DNA of 64,000 bases, taken from VXNE01 sp965205735 (GTDB lineage Bacteria; Pseudomonadota; Gammaproteobacteria; Pseudomonadales; Azotimanducaceae). Below are positions 45,190 through 53,647 of the stretch, one piece after another (positions within the stretch are counted from its first letter, which is position 1; the number at the start of each line of letters is the position of its first letter). The notes beneath the pieces were generated by a model. It searched no databases. It saw nothing but the letters and a program-made list of their open reading frames with translations, and was not told where the DNA came from. The stretch is taken from contig OZ242179.1 in assembly GCA_965205735.1 (NCBI GenBank), positions 1,240,001-1,304,000 on the forward strand, in the 5' to 3' direction. The translations under genes were made by a program, and so were the position numbers.

Positions 45190-45543
45190 GTGAGAGGCAG
45201 GGCGTTCATCGAACGCGTCGCCGAACTGGGTCGCGAGCGTGGCGTGCCGGTCCGTCTCGACGCGAAGCGCGGCAAGGGCAGCCATGTGACCCTCTATTTC
45301 GGCGACCGTAAGACCGTAGTCAAGGACCGGCGCAAGGACATCGGGCCCGGTCTTCTGGCGGCGATGATCCGCCAGTTGGATCTAGCCCGCATATCTCACC
45401 AAGCCGCTTGTTCGTTAGTTGAATGTCATTTGGTTTCAAAAGGCTATGTCCGTTCTTCGGAGTTCCTCGCGGGAACAGATTGCGCTGGCCGCGCCCTCGC
45501 TGGTCTTTTTTTCGCGTGCGCGCCCATGCTCCCTACACCATAA
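45190..45543 (+). CDS. hicA: HicA mRNA interferase, C-terminus replaced by MITE
   Basis: GTG 45190 begins RGRAFIERVAELGRERGVPV. The catalytic His lies in KRGKGSHVTLYFGDRKTVVK. The HicA fold is complete to MIRQLDL. At that point a MITE (copy 2) interrupts the last codons and the frame runs on for about 50 residues of MITE-encoded peptide to 45543. Removing the element and one CTAG restores QLDLDPNDFR and a stop (TAG) just before hicB. The toxin thus loses five native residues and gains a tail. It may still be active or be unstable. Confidence 0.85.
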   Translation: MRGRAFIERVAELGRERGVPVRLDAKRGKGSHVTLYFGDRKTVVKDRRKDIGPGLLAAMIRQLDLARISHQAACSLVECHLVSKGYVRSSEFLAGTDCAGRALAGLFFACAPMLPTP

Positions 45544-45631
45544 GGCATGGCTATGCTTCCGCTCGCAAGCACGCGCACGCGAAAAAAATCCTGCGCGATC
45601 ATCGCGGCCCTTGGTGAGATATGCGGGCTAG
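45382..45631. mobile_element. 250-bp MITE, copy 2, inserted in hicA
   Basis: Inverted ends CTAGCCCGCATATCTCACCA and complement, with CTAG at both tips as target duplication. The pre-insertion site can be rebuilt exactly (GATCTAGATCC) because hicA then reads through to its natural stop. Same length as copy 1, with a different subterminal hairpin sequence (TCGCGTGCGCGC type). No coding capacity. Confidence 0.9.
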
Positions 45632-45666
45632 ATCCGAACGATTTCCGTTAGCTAAAGGAGAACCGC

Positions 45667-46095
45667 ATGCAATTCGTCTATCCCGCGAACCTGAGCCGGA
45701 CGACACCGAGCGAAGTGGTAGTTAGCTTCCGGGATATTCCAGAGTGCCTGACGTCCGGCGCGGACACCTGCGATGCGCTGTCCGCAGCCGCCGACGCGCT
45801 GGCGGAAGCGCTGGCGGGGCGCATCGATGACGGCGACCCAATCCCCACACCCAGCCCCAGCCGGCCCGGCGAGCGAGGCGTGCCCGTACCCCCTGGGATG
45901 GCTGCCAAGGCCGCTCTTTCGATCGCCTTCCGGGAAAGCGGCCTCACCCGTGTCGCCTTCGCCACGTCACTCGGCGTCGACGAGAAAACGGTCCGCCGGA
46001 TGCTCGACCCGCGTCACGGAACGTCTCCCGACCGCATCGACCGCGCGCTCCGCTCCCTCGGCCGTTGTATAACGATCCACGTAGACGCGGCCTGA
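45667..46095 (+). CDS. hicB: HicB antitoxin
   Basis: ATG 45667 follows an AAGGAG site. The 142-aa protein has the partial RNase-H-like HicB domain (VVVSFRDIPECLTSGADTCD, ALSAAADALAEALAGRIDDG) and a C-terminal XRE-type helix-turn-helix (GLTRVAFATSLGVDEKTVRR), as in HicB antitoxins that repress their own operon. The gene is intact although the toxin is interrupted. Confidence 0.92.
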   Translation: MQFVYPANLSRTTPSEVVVSFRDIPECLTSGADTCDALSAAADALAEALAGRIDDGDPIPTPSPSRPGERGVPVPPGMAAKAALSIAFRESGLTRVAFATSLGVDEKTVRRMLDPRHGTSPDRIDRALRSLGRCITIHVDAA

Positions 46096-46168
46096 CCGCT
46101 CGCCCCGGCCTATTCACCGGCGCCAACCTGCGCGGAGCGCCAACGTAGATGGTCATTCTACTCACGGC

Positions 46169-46222
46169 GGACTCTTGCGCGCGTGGGGCGACCCTGGACT
46201 CTTGCGCGCGTGGGGCGACCCT
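46169..46222 (+). repeat. 27-bp tandem duplication
   Basis: Two perfect copies of a 27-bp unit beginning GGACTCTTGCGCGCG and ending GGCGACCCT, in the space between hicB and gspM. No known element. Confidence 0.8.
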
Positions 46223-46395
46223 GGTTGAGCTTAAGTATAGGCAACGTCATTGGGGCTTGGATCGTTTTCCATGTCTGTACGATAGCGGTGCGTCACCGCA
46301 TGGGCTATCGGGCATCGACCACTTCGGCCATGAGCAATCGCCGCTAATCGCGTAAGAAAACGTCGTAGGCTGGGATCGAAGGTACCTTCCGTAGC

Positions 46396-46971
46396 TTACG
46401 GCGCGAGACCGACGAAGTACGCGGACACGAGGATGTTGACGCGGGACTGGGTCTGGCTGATGTCCAGGCGATCGACAACGAGCTTCTTGGGGTGTATCGC
46501 GAGGGCGTGTAGCAGCCGCAGTTCGGCGCCCATGCGATGGCGGGCGGTGAGACGCGCCTGCACCCGCCAGACATCGGCCGCGTCCGCGACGGGTTGTGTC
46601 ACGCCGGGCCGGACGCGCGGGTCGCGGAGTTCGATCTCGCCGGCAAGCTCGGTGAGGGAGGCCAGCAGGCGCGCCTGGGCGACGCCTTCGGTTTCCGCCT
46701 GCCAGAAGTTGGCGGTGAGTTCCTTACCAGTGCGCTGCTCGACCTCCAGAAGAAGCGGCCAGTCTTCCTCGGCGCGGGCGTCCTGCGCGCGTTCAACACG
46801 GGCGATCTCCCCGGCGTATTCGGCGCGGGCCGCCTGCAGGTCGTCGGAGCGCACAAGTATCCAGTAAAGGAAGACCATAGCGAGGACGCACCAGACGCCG
46901 AGGCGCACCCTTATGTTGGTTGCGAACTCCTCGCGCATCGGAGCAAGGGCACTTTGAACGCGGGGCGTCAT
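46396..46971 (-). CDS. gspM: GspM-like T2SS inner-membrane protein
   Basis: ATG 46971 overlaps the preceding stop as ATGA. The 191-aa protein has a short cytoplasmic N-terminus, one membrane helix (VRLGVWCVLAMVFLYWILV), a coiled-coil stretch (AARAEYAGEIARVERAQDAR) and a small alpha/beta periplasmic domain (HPKKLVVDRLDISQTQSRVN, ILVSAYFV), the plan of GspM. It helps assemble the inner-membrane platform with GspL. It closes the surviving gsp block; no gspN follows. Confidence 0.7.
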   Translation of the reverse strand: MTPRVQSALAPMREEFATNIRVRLGVWCVLAMVFLYWILVRSDDLQAARAEYAGEIARVERAQDARAEEDWPLLLEVEQRTGKELTANFWQAETEGVAQARLLASLTELAGEIELRDPRVRPGVTQPVADAADVWRVQARLTARHRMGAELRLLHALAIHPKKLVVDRLDISQTQSRVNILVSAYFVGLAP

Positions 46972-48059
46972 GGGCTCACCGTCAGCGTCATTCGGATCTC
47001 GTTTTCCTTGCGGCCCTGTTCCGCCGAGACCTGCTGGAACATGGGCTGGGCTTCGAGGGCGCGGACATAGGCGATGGGGTCCGCGGTTTCGGCTTCGACC
47101 ACCACCGAGAGTTCGCGCTGCTGGTAGGACCACTGGCGAAAGCGCGCGTCGGAATTGGGGATGGCGCTGTCGACCAGGCCCATCAGGTAGGCTTGGGACG
47201 GTTCGCGCAGGATTTCGGCCAGGGCGAGATTGCGGCTCCGCAACCGCAACAGTTCATTGCGGGCCGAAAGGATGGGGTCGAGGTCCTGTTGCAGCCCGGC
47301 GAATTCCGCTTCGGCTGCCTGCTGGAGGTGGCGGGCCTGCCAGTAGCGGGCTTCATGCCAGGTCGCGGTCAGGACGAGGACCAGTAGCACGGCGGTGGCC
47401 AGTGGGCGCTCGTTCGCTTCCAGCCACTCCTGGGGTGTCAGTGAACTGGACCAGGGCTCGTGGGTCAGGTCTTGCGCGGTCGACGCGCCGTCTTGCATCG
47501 ACGTGCCGGTTTGGGGGGTTGGCACCTCCGCTCGCAGCGCTTCGAGATCGGCTCCCCATTGGGCAAGGACGCTCTCTATACGCGTCTGGTCCGGACGTTG
47601 CCGGAACCAGTAGGCGTGCTGCAGCACGCGTTCGCGCCAGTGCTGCAGTTCGAAGCCTTCGCGGCACGCCCGCAGGTGCACGCCATCGGACACGCGGGGC
47701 AGGAAGATCGTCTCCGGGCGGATGCGGGGCGGCGTTTTCGAGGACGCGTCGGCGGCTGTGGAATCCGCTGGCACCGCGTCCGCGTCCCAGAACCAGACCA
47801 TGGCCTTGCCGCCCTCCCAAACGCAGTGATGGCCGGTGTTGGCAAATGGACTCCAGAGCGGCAACTTGAGGTCCAGCGCCGCGCGCCGCTTGTTGCGGGG
47901 CACGTTGCCGAAGTCCTCCGAGCGATACATGCAGAGGCCGCGGCCGACGATCCAGTGGGCATGGAAGGACTTGAACGGCAACCGCTCTGTGCCCTGCAGC
48001 GTCTGGATGACGTTGGGCTTATTGGAGAAGCGGCGTCGCAGCCTGGAGAACGCCGGCAT
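46968..48059 (-). CDS. gspL: GspL-like T2SS inner-membrane protein
   Basis: ATG 48059 (MPAFSRLRRRFSNKPNVIQT) was chosen although the frame is open further. The cytoplasmic actin-like part is shorter than usual. A membrane helix (PLATAVLLVLVLTATWHEAR, about 225-245) and a periplasmic ferredoxin-like domain (SYQQRELSVVVEAETADPIA, RMTLTVSP) follow. Position between gspK and gspM supports the call. It links the ATPase GspE to the pseudopilus machinery. The start overlaps the gspK end by 41 bases. Confidence 0.72.
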   Translation of the reverse strand: MPAFSRLRRRFSNKPNVIQTLQGTERLPFKSFHAHWIVGRGLCMYRSEDFGNVPRNKRRAALDLKLPLWSPFANTGHHCVWEGGKAMVWFWDADAVPADSTAADASSKTPPRIRPETIFLPRVSDGVHLRACREGFELQHWRERVLQHAYWFRQRPDQTRIESVLAQWGADLEALRAEVPTPQTGTSMQDGASTAQDLTHEPWSSSLTPQEWLEANERPLATAVLLVLVLTATWHEARYWQARHLQQAAEAEFAGLQQDLDPILSARNELLRLRSRNLALAEILREPSQAYLMGLVDSAIPNSDARFRQWSYQQRELSVVVEAETADPIAYVRALEAQPMFQQVSAEQGRKENEIRMTLTVSP

Positions 48060-49381
48060 CGCTCGACTCGTTGACAATCGGGGGTTCCGTGGGATCTCGA
48101 AGGGCTCCTGTGGGCTCTGCCCGAGTACGCGCGGGCTCCGGTGGTTCTGTGGGTGCCATTGGCTCCGTGTAGCGGTAGTCGATGCGCCAGGGAGCCTCGC
48201 CAAAAGGGCTCAGCGTCATACCAACTATGGACCTCAAACCGCTGGCATTATGCCAGATGGATATTCTGAGGAAGCGGGACGGCAGGGCCTGCACATTCAT
48301 GGGATCGATGTCCACGTGGGTGCCCGTCAGCATGGCGATGCGGTTCAGGCTCGCGACCGAGCGCTCGGCGCGCTCGGTGAGGATGCTGTCGACCGCGATC
48401 TGATCCAGTTCAAGGACAGCAGCCAAGACATCGGGCCGCATGGTGTTGAAGTTGTAGCCGGTCGTCTGGCGCACGGTGAGCATGGGCACGAGGCGGCGCC
48501 ACTGATCGGGGGCGATGAGTTCGCCTACGCCGAGGACACGCCTCAGTTCCAGGGGCGTGGCCATGATCCAGTTCGATGGATTCGGAATCCGGAGGTCCCA
48601 CGCCACGCCGGGGCCTGTTCTGGCGAGGCCGGGGCTTTGGGTGTTTGCGGTCCGGGAGGCGCTCGTGGCTCGGTCTCTCGGGCGGGAAATCACGCTGGTC
48701 CGGTCGGACTTTTGGGCACCATCGCCCAGCGCGGACGACATGGCCTGATCGTAGTCGAAACGCTCTGCGCCGCTTAGGGAAAGGTCATCGTCCATGTCGA
48801 CGTAGTCCTCCGCCCTGGGGACGATGCGGGCGATGTCGGCGGGGGGGAACGCCGACATAGGACAGCGTGGCAGCAAAGCGCTCGCTGCGCGGAGAATTGA
48901 CGGACACGAGGCCGTTCTCGTCCTGGATGCGAAAGCGCGTGCCGCCCAGCCCGACATAGGTTTCGCCTGCAACGGCGAGTACGCCCACGCTTCGGTCCGG
49001 GCCCCTGTTCCCCTCCACGTCGGAGAACGACTGCACCGGCTCCAGCATCAGGCCGCGATGATTCATGCGTCCCGTCGACATCAGGTAGCCCAGCGTGGCC
49101 TCCGTGCTCCGCCGCGCGAGTTCCCCTTCGAGCGCGGCCTTCGCGGCAGCGGCGCGCTCGATGTCGGCGGATGCGACGCCGTCAATGTACGCCGCGAGGA
49201 CAGCCATCGCGGCGAGCGTCCAAAGCGTCGCGATGAGCACGAAGCCACGATGTGAGCGCGGCGCGCTGTGGGTGTCATTGGCGGGTGCCCGTTGGATGTA
49301 TTGGTCGGGATGGGTGTCCCAACGGCGATGGGTGTCCCTATCGGGATGGGCGGGATGGGTGTCCCAAAAAAAGCGGGTCAC
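48019..49381 (-). pseudogene. gspK: GspK minor pseudopilin, frameshifted at a G7/C7 run
   Basis: The N-terminal frame has the pseudopilin helix after a prepilin site (SHRG, then FVLIATLWTLAAMAVLAAYI) and continues to TLSYVGVPP. The C-terminal frame continues PADIARIVPRAEDYVDMDDD to the typical helix-hairpin part (TTGYNFNTMRPDVLAAVLEL). They join at a run of seven G (48841-48847) where six would restore one 450-aa protein. The GTG start overlaps the gspJ stop as GTGA. Between it and the prepilin site lie 46 residues encoded by repeat array D (DTHP repeats). Indel could be mutation, phase variation or sequencing slip. Confidence 0.75.
49258..49380 (-). repeat. Array D of the GGGACACCCAT family, inside the gspK leader
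   Basis: Five complete or partial copies (on the plus strand TGGGTGTCAT, ATGGGTGTCCCAA, ATGGGTGTCCCTA, ATGGGTGTCCCAA) in 120 bp. They are translated in gspK as DTHS, DTHP and DTHR. Two further single copies lie in gspJ at about 49588 and 49663. Confidence 0.8.
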
Positions 49382-50136
49382 CTGAAGTCTCTCGGATTGA
49401 CGACTGGCTCTTGGTGCAGGCCGAAGCTCGCGGTCAACACGGTTTGCCCAGCGGATGTGACCAGCCTGACCTGGCGGGGAATCCACTCCCGCGCCGCGTC
49501 TTCGACGGGCCAGTGGTCGCGCCAGACGCGATCCAAGCCCGCGTACTCGAAGGCCAGCGCGTCGGCGGATTCAAGCACCGTCCAGTGGGTGTCCTCGAAG
49601 GGTGTGGTCCCTGCTCCGCAAGCGACATCGGCCAAGCCCTTGACCGCACTTGCGGGATGGGTGTCCCTTTCGACGCTTCGGGGCGCGCGCGGCGCGGTCC
49701 TGTTGTCGCCGCGCGCGTCCGACGGGCATGGGGACGGCTGTTCAGCGTAGAGAACGGCGGTGCCCTCCTCGCTTGGAACAATGGACCAGCGGGCGGCGAC
49801 GGGGATGCCCGAACGTACGCGCAGCGGCTGCACGGTGACACCCTGGAAGAACTCGGAGTCGCCGACGAAACGCCTGTCCTCAGCCAGGTAGGGCACCATG
49901 GCGTGAACCGTCGATGCGAACCAGCGTTGTTGCATCGCGTCGGAGGACGCCTCGCGGCCGATGCGTTTCACGCTGTCGTACTGGCCGAGGAAGAAGCCGG
50001 TGCCCTGGACCAGGAGCGTGCCCACCAGCGATGCGAGCACGAACACGACCAGCACTTCTAGCAGCGTCAACCCGCTTGCCGTTCGCGTCGGCGGGCTTCG
50101 GAAACATGGCCATCGAGCCGCATGCATTCCTCTCAT
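49378..50136 (-). CDS. gspJ: GspJ minor pseudopilin with repeat-derived insert
   Basis: Prepilin site TASG followed by LTLLEVLVVFVLASLVGTLL with the conserved Glu-5, then the GspJ globular domain (RWFASTVHAMVPYLAEDRRF, GIPVAARWSIVPSEEGTAVL, GLHQEPVV). Residues about 155-180 (SVERDTHPASAVKG) are encoded around a GGGACACCCAT motif and lengthen a loop in frame. GspJ forms the pseudopilus tip with GspI and GspK. gspI precedes by 7 bases and gspK follows with an overlap. Confidence 0.82.
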   Translation of the reverse strand: MRGMHAARWPCFRSPPTRTASGLTLLEVLVVFVLASLVGTLLVQGTGFFLGQYDSVKRIGREASSDAMQQRWFASTVHAMVPYLAEDRRFVGDSEFFQGVTVQPLRVRSGIPVAARWSIVPSEEGTAVLYAEQPSPCPSDARGDNRTAPRAPRSVERDTHPASAVKGLADVACGAGTTPFEDTHWTVLESADALAFEYAGLDRVWRDHWPVEDAAREWIPRQVRLVTSAGQTVLTASFGLHQEPVVNPRDFR

Positions 50137-50143
50137 CGTGCCT

Positions 50144-50578
50144 CTACTCGATGAAGGTCTCGGACGGGCGCACGTTCTGATAGCCCGCCAAGCGCACGCG
50201 GTAGGTGCCGTCCGGGCGACCGTTCCGGATGAGTGCGATGTCCACGTCGTAGAGACCGACCTCGAAACTGCCGAGATAGCCCGCAGTCGATTGGCTCTGA
50301 CGTACGGGTTCGACCAGGTTCGACGACCAGGCCATGTCGAAGCCGTCGATTTCGAGTTGGCCGGTGGGCTGCTCGCGAATGTTGATCGAGGACAGGTGCT
50401 CGACGGCGCGCAGCACGGCGGGCTCGCGCCGCGAGATGTCGGCGGCCTTGCCGAGCCCGATCAGGTTGTTATTGAAGAGACCATAGAGGGCCATGCCCCC
50501 GGCCGCGAAGATCGCGAGTGCGACGGTGGCTTCGAGCAGGGTGAAGCCGGCGAGGCGCGCGGCGCGTTTGAGGATTGG
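50144..50578 (-). pseudogene. gspI: GspI minor pseudopilin lacking a normal start
   Basis: The frame contains the prepilin site and helix of GspI (RLAG, then FTLLEATVALAIFAAGGMAL) and the globular part (VEPVRQSQSTAGYLGSFEVG, YRVRLAGYQNVRPSETF). No ATG, GTG or TTG precedes the prepilin site. The frame runs upstream into the Uma2 gene. About 3 kb of foreign genes (Uma2, repeat array, Rpn pair) separate it from gspH, so the insertion probably removed the start. Internal ATG 50494 would omit the signal helix. Confidence 0.75.
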
Positions 50579-50670
50579 ACTGGTGCCGGTCCGGCCGGGC
50601 TTGGTGCATGCCCGGTGTTGACGTCCGTGGGACGTCCACCCGAATCTGATTGGTCGATCAGCTTGAATGC

Positions 50671-51729
50671 TTATTCGCGCTCCCGGAGTAAATGCTGCCG
50701 CACGCGCAGTACAAAGTCGGCTGCGGAATCCGAATCAAGGGCCACCGAAACGACAGCGGCCTCCGACAACTCCCAAAACGCGGGAAATTCGTCCAGGTTT
50801 GCCTTCGAAACCTCAATGCCCCGCGACCGCAGCACTTCGCGCACCAGTGCCATACGGCTCTCGGCGCGGCCCTCGGCGCGGCCCGCTTCGAAACCCTGCC
50901 GTCGCTGCGAGCGAAGCAACGGATCGTCGTTCGGACCCGTGCCCTCCCGCGCGCCCAGCAGCGTCCCGACGCGCTCCAGAACCCCGTAGGTATGCGCCGC
51001 CGGCGTCGTCTCGTTCATCGCCGCGTGTATCTCCGCCGCAGTCCAACCGGGAAACGCCTGGCTCTCGACCGACGTCTCGTACGCGCCGCCCTCCAGCACG
51101 TGGATCGTCAATCCCGGCACCAGCCCGCGCGGCCGACTTGGCGACGACCAGTCCGGCACCTCCACCCACACCTCCGGGAATTCCCACGCCTCGTACTGCA
51201 AGAGCTTGCCCCGGCGTATGTCCGTCGTGTGGTCCACCTCCAGCACCACGTCCGGCAGCGCGTGCTCGCCAACGATCATCGCGCGCGGCCCCGGTAGAAC
51301 GACCGATTTCGGCCGCAGGTATACGGACTGATCAGCCTGCATGATCCGCCGGGGCATGCCATCCGCATCGCGTTGCATCAGGGCCATCGCCCCATAGCAC
51401 TTGATCGGCGAACCGCGCGCGGCGGCGATGCGCTCGACCAACGCCACCAAACCATGGGCCGGGCTCTCGTGCACCGGGCTGACATCGCGGACCACCCAGG
51501 CGGTTTCCGCGCGGGCGTCCCAGAACTCCAGCCGCCCCTCGAAAGTGTCGATCTCATCGAGCGTCAGACGCATCGGTTCGCAGCCGGGGAACTCCAATTC
51601 GGGCGGCGCGGCGCGATACGTCACCGCCTCAACGTCAAGCCGCCGTTCGTCCCGGAGGGGCACTAACGGAGTGGAGCCTTCAGCCGGGAAGCGCGAGGGG
51701 GTATCGCTGGTGAGCATGGTCTTCGCCAT
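50671..51729 (-). CDS. Uma2-family endonuclease-like protein
   Basis: ATG 51729 (MAKTMLTSDTPSRFPAEGST) is preferred; the open frame upstream is repeat-encoded. The Uma2 PD-(D/E)XK core reads LPDVVLEVDHTTDIRRGKLL, followed by QYEAWEFPEVWVEVPDW; the catalytic set is D...E-V-D...K. The N-terminal part (PHARLRMAL-type family positions are here FEGRLEFWDARAETAWVV) and a C-terminal helical region with EAGRAEGRAESRMALVREVL complete 352 aa. Uma2 genes are expanded in some bacteria with unclear role. It sits in the insertion that cut the gsp operon. Confidence 0.82.
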   Translation of the reverse strand: MAKTMLTSDTPSRFPAEGSTPLVPLRDERRLDVEAVTYRAAPPELEFPGCEPMRLTLDEIDTFEGRLEFWDARAETAWVVRDVSPVHESPAHGLVALVERIAAARGSPIKCYGAMALMQRDADGMPRRIMQADQSVYLRPKSVVLPGPRAMIVGEHALPDVVLEVDHTTDIRRGKLLQYEAWEFPEVWVEVPDWSSPSRPRGLVPGLTIHVLEGGAYETSVESQAFPGWTAAEIHAAMNETTPAAHTYGVLERVGTLLGAREGTGPNDDPLLRSQRRQGFEAGRAEGRAESRMALVREVLRSRGIEVSKANLDEFPAFWELSEAAVVSVALDSDSAADFVLRVRQHLLRERE

Positions 51730-51744
51730 GTCCGGGATTCTAAC

Positions 51745-52035
51745 ACCCGAGCCGACGCGCACCGGCCGCAAGGACACCCGCCAGCCGACGCGCACCGGCC
51801 GCAAGGACAGCCATAGGCCGCCAGGCAAGGCCGCGGACCGACCGCAAGGACAGCCATAGGCCGACCGCAAGGACCGACCGCAAGGACAGCCATAGGCCGA
51901 CCGCAAGGCCGCAGGGACTAACGATGGATGTCCTTGCCTCGATGATGGGTGTCCCTCCGCGCTTAGTTGCCGTGCGTGTCCCGAAAACGATGGTGGGTGT
52001 CCTTGCCTCGATGGGTGTCGATGGGTGTCCCAAAA
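51745..52035. repeat. Array E of the GGGACA(C/G)CCAT repeat family
   Basis: Left half on the plus strand: about five GGACAGCCAT or GGACACCCG copies within a longer unit (GACCGCAAGGACAGCCATAG). Right half in the opposite orientation: about five ATGGGTGTCC copies within CCTTGCCTCGATG units. The same head-to-head plan is seen in array A. It fills the divergent space between the Uma2 gene and a small zinc-ribbon gene. Confidence 0.8.
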
Positions 52036-52218
52036 AACGGGATGATCGTCGGCCACAGAGCCGCATAGTGGCTTGAGTAGCACGGTGGACGGCGGCACGT
52101 ATTGGGGTCGCCAGGGCGCGCAAGGGTCAGACCTCCACATTCGAACGCCAGACTTGACAATCCGCATCGCCGCAGTGTCCTCTATCCCCGGTTCAGTTCA
52201 CCTTGCGAGTACGCGAAC

Positions 52219-52467
52219 GTGTCCAATCACAGCGGCAGCTACATGTTGAACAGCGTGCTGCTCATGCTGGCGCGCGAGTCATACTTCTCGAAGGTTGGAC
52301 CGGAAAAAACTTCGGAGTTCATCGCAGATGTCCTTCGTCTAGCGGGGAAGTACGACTGCAACCACGGCGAGATCCTCAGAGACGTCAGCGAGACCCTTGG
52401 CCTCTGTAGATGGTGCTTAAAGCACGGCGACGACCTGGTGGACGGATCGTGTCCCTCCTGCCGGTGA
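52219..52467 (+). CDS. Small zinc-ribbon protein, paralogue of the next gene's N-terminus
   Basis: From GTG 52219 (or ATG 52243) the protein reads MLNSVLLMLARESYFSKVGP and ends with two Cys pairs (LCRWCLKHGDDLVDGSCPSC). Both halves correspond to the first 85 residues of the Rpn-type gene 40 bases downstream (LLNEVLTKIEAESFFKDIGR, ICYYCWNYGRDLQYGICEAC). A stand-alone copy of a fused domain suggests a regulatory or partner subunit, or a duplication remnant. Confidence 0.6.
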   Translation: MSNHSGSYMLNSVLLMLARESYFSKVGPEKTSEFIADVLRLAGKYDCNHGEILRDVSETLGLCRWCLKHGDDLVDGSCPSCR

Positions 52468-52506
52468 CTTCGACTTCACGCTCAACCGTCTGTCCAGGGA
52501 CCGCAG

Positions 52507-53526
52507 ATGTCTGACCATATGAACAGCGAGCTGTTGAACGAGGTCCTGACCAAGATCGAGGCGGAGTCGTTCTTCAAGGATATCGGCAGGGACAGGACGC
52601 TGACCTTTGTGCGAGAGAGCTTACGGCTGGCGCGGTACCACGATGGCAATCCCGGAGAGGTGCTCGCCGGTGTGGGCCAGCGCCTGGGCATCTGTTACTA
52701 CTGTTGGAACTACGGGCGAGATCTGCAATACGGAATCTGCGAGGCCTGTCGTAAGGCAGACTCGATACGGATTGAGTCAGACGAAGCAACTTCGCGTCCC
52801 AGGGATACGCGAATTCGCTATTTGTTCCACTGCAAGGAAATTGTCAGGGATTTGCTCGACTTTCTGCCCAGGGAGTTGGCGGCCGACCTCGACACGCGGA
52901 AGTTGGAACTAACGTTCAGCAACTGCTTCCTCTTTGACCTGAGTCGGGTCCAGCATGTTCGCGAGATCTACATCGATGCATCGTGGCGGGTGGGCTACCT
53001 GCCCGGAAGACGGCACCCGCGCGGAACACCTGTCCTGATGATCGAGTTTTGTTCGCATCCCTATCCCAACGTGGTGGAACGCCTGCACCAGTACGCCGCA
53101 GCGCTTTCGGAAACCCTGTGCGTGGGCAATTGCGTAGATGAGAAGCCACCTCTCATCGTGCCCGTCCTGATTTACAACGGCCGTCCCGCCTGGACACCGG
53201 CAACGCCAAGTGCGCGGGATCGCTTCGACTACACGTTCATCGACATAGACCGAATTCCTGTCGAAGAAGACCGATCACGCAATCTGACGAAGGCCTTGTT
53301 CGCGCTGGAGCAACTGGACAGTTGGTCAACGACGCCGCAACCGTGGCGTAGCCGGTCGCCCGGCGATGACAAGGCAACGACCTTGGCGATAGGCCTCATG
53401 CGGCGTCTGTCTCGGGGCAGGGATCGATACGGCACCGAGATCGCAGAAAGGTGGTACGAAATGACGCGGTGGCCGAGGCGGGAGCGGGATAGCGCCGCGG
53501 TTTCCGAGGTCGAAAGCGCGCTGTAG
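52507..53526 (+). CDS. Rpn-like nuclease with N-terminal zinc ribbon
   Basis: The 339-aa protein combines a helical segment and a four-Cys zinc ribbon (residues about 5-86) with an Rpn/PD-(D/E)XK-like domain: LSRVQHVREIYIDASWRVGY, PVLMIEFCSHPYPNVVERLH and LIVPVLIYNGRPAWTPATPS. The catalytic strand has E-F-C-S-H rather than the usual E-x-Q/K, so activity may be altered. The usual Glu/Arg-rich tail is absent. It lies in the insertion between gspH and gspI. Confidence 0.7.
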   Translation: MSDHMNSELLNEVLTKIEAESFFKDIGRDRTLTFVRESLRLARYHDGNPGEVLAGVGQRLGICYYCWNYGRDLQYGICEACRKADSIRIESDEATSRPRDTRIRYLFHCKEIVRDLLDFLPRELAADLDTRKLELTFSNCFLFDLSRVQHVREIYIDASWRVGYLPGRRHPRGTPVLMIEFCSHPYPNVVERLHQYAAALSETLCVGNCVDEKPPLIVPVLIYNGRPAWTPATPSARDRFDYTFIDIDRIPVEEDRSRNLTKALFALEQLDSWSTTPQPWRSRSPGDDKATTLAIGLMRRLSRGRDRYGTEIAERWYEMTRWPRRERDSAAVSEVESAL

Positions 53527-53647
53527 ACGGGGAACGCTCCCCGGTCGCGCGGGCAGTGGAGAGTGCCTTTATTCGCGCTGGTCCGCCGCTGCCGCGATCA
53601 AAGGATGTTCTGCGGCGATATGCGACAACCCGTCCCTACAACGAGGC

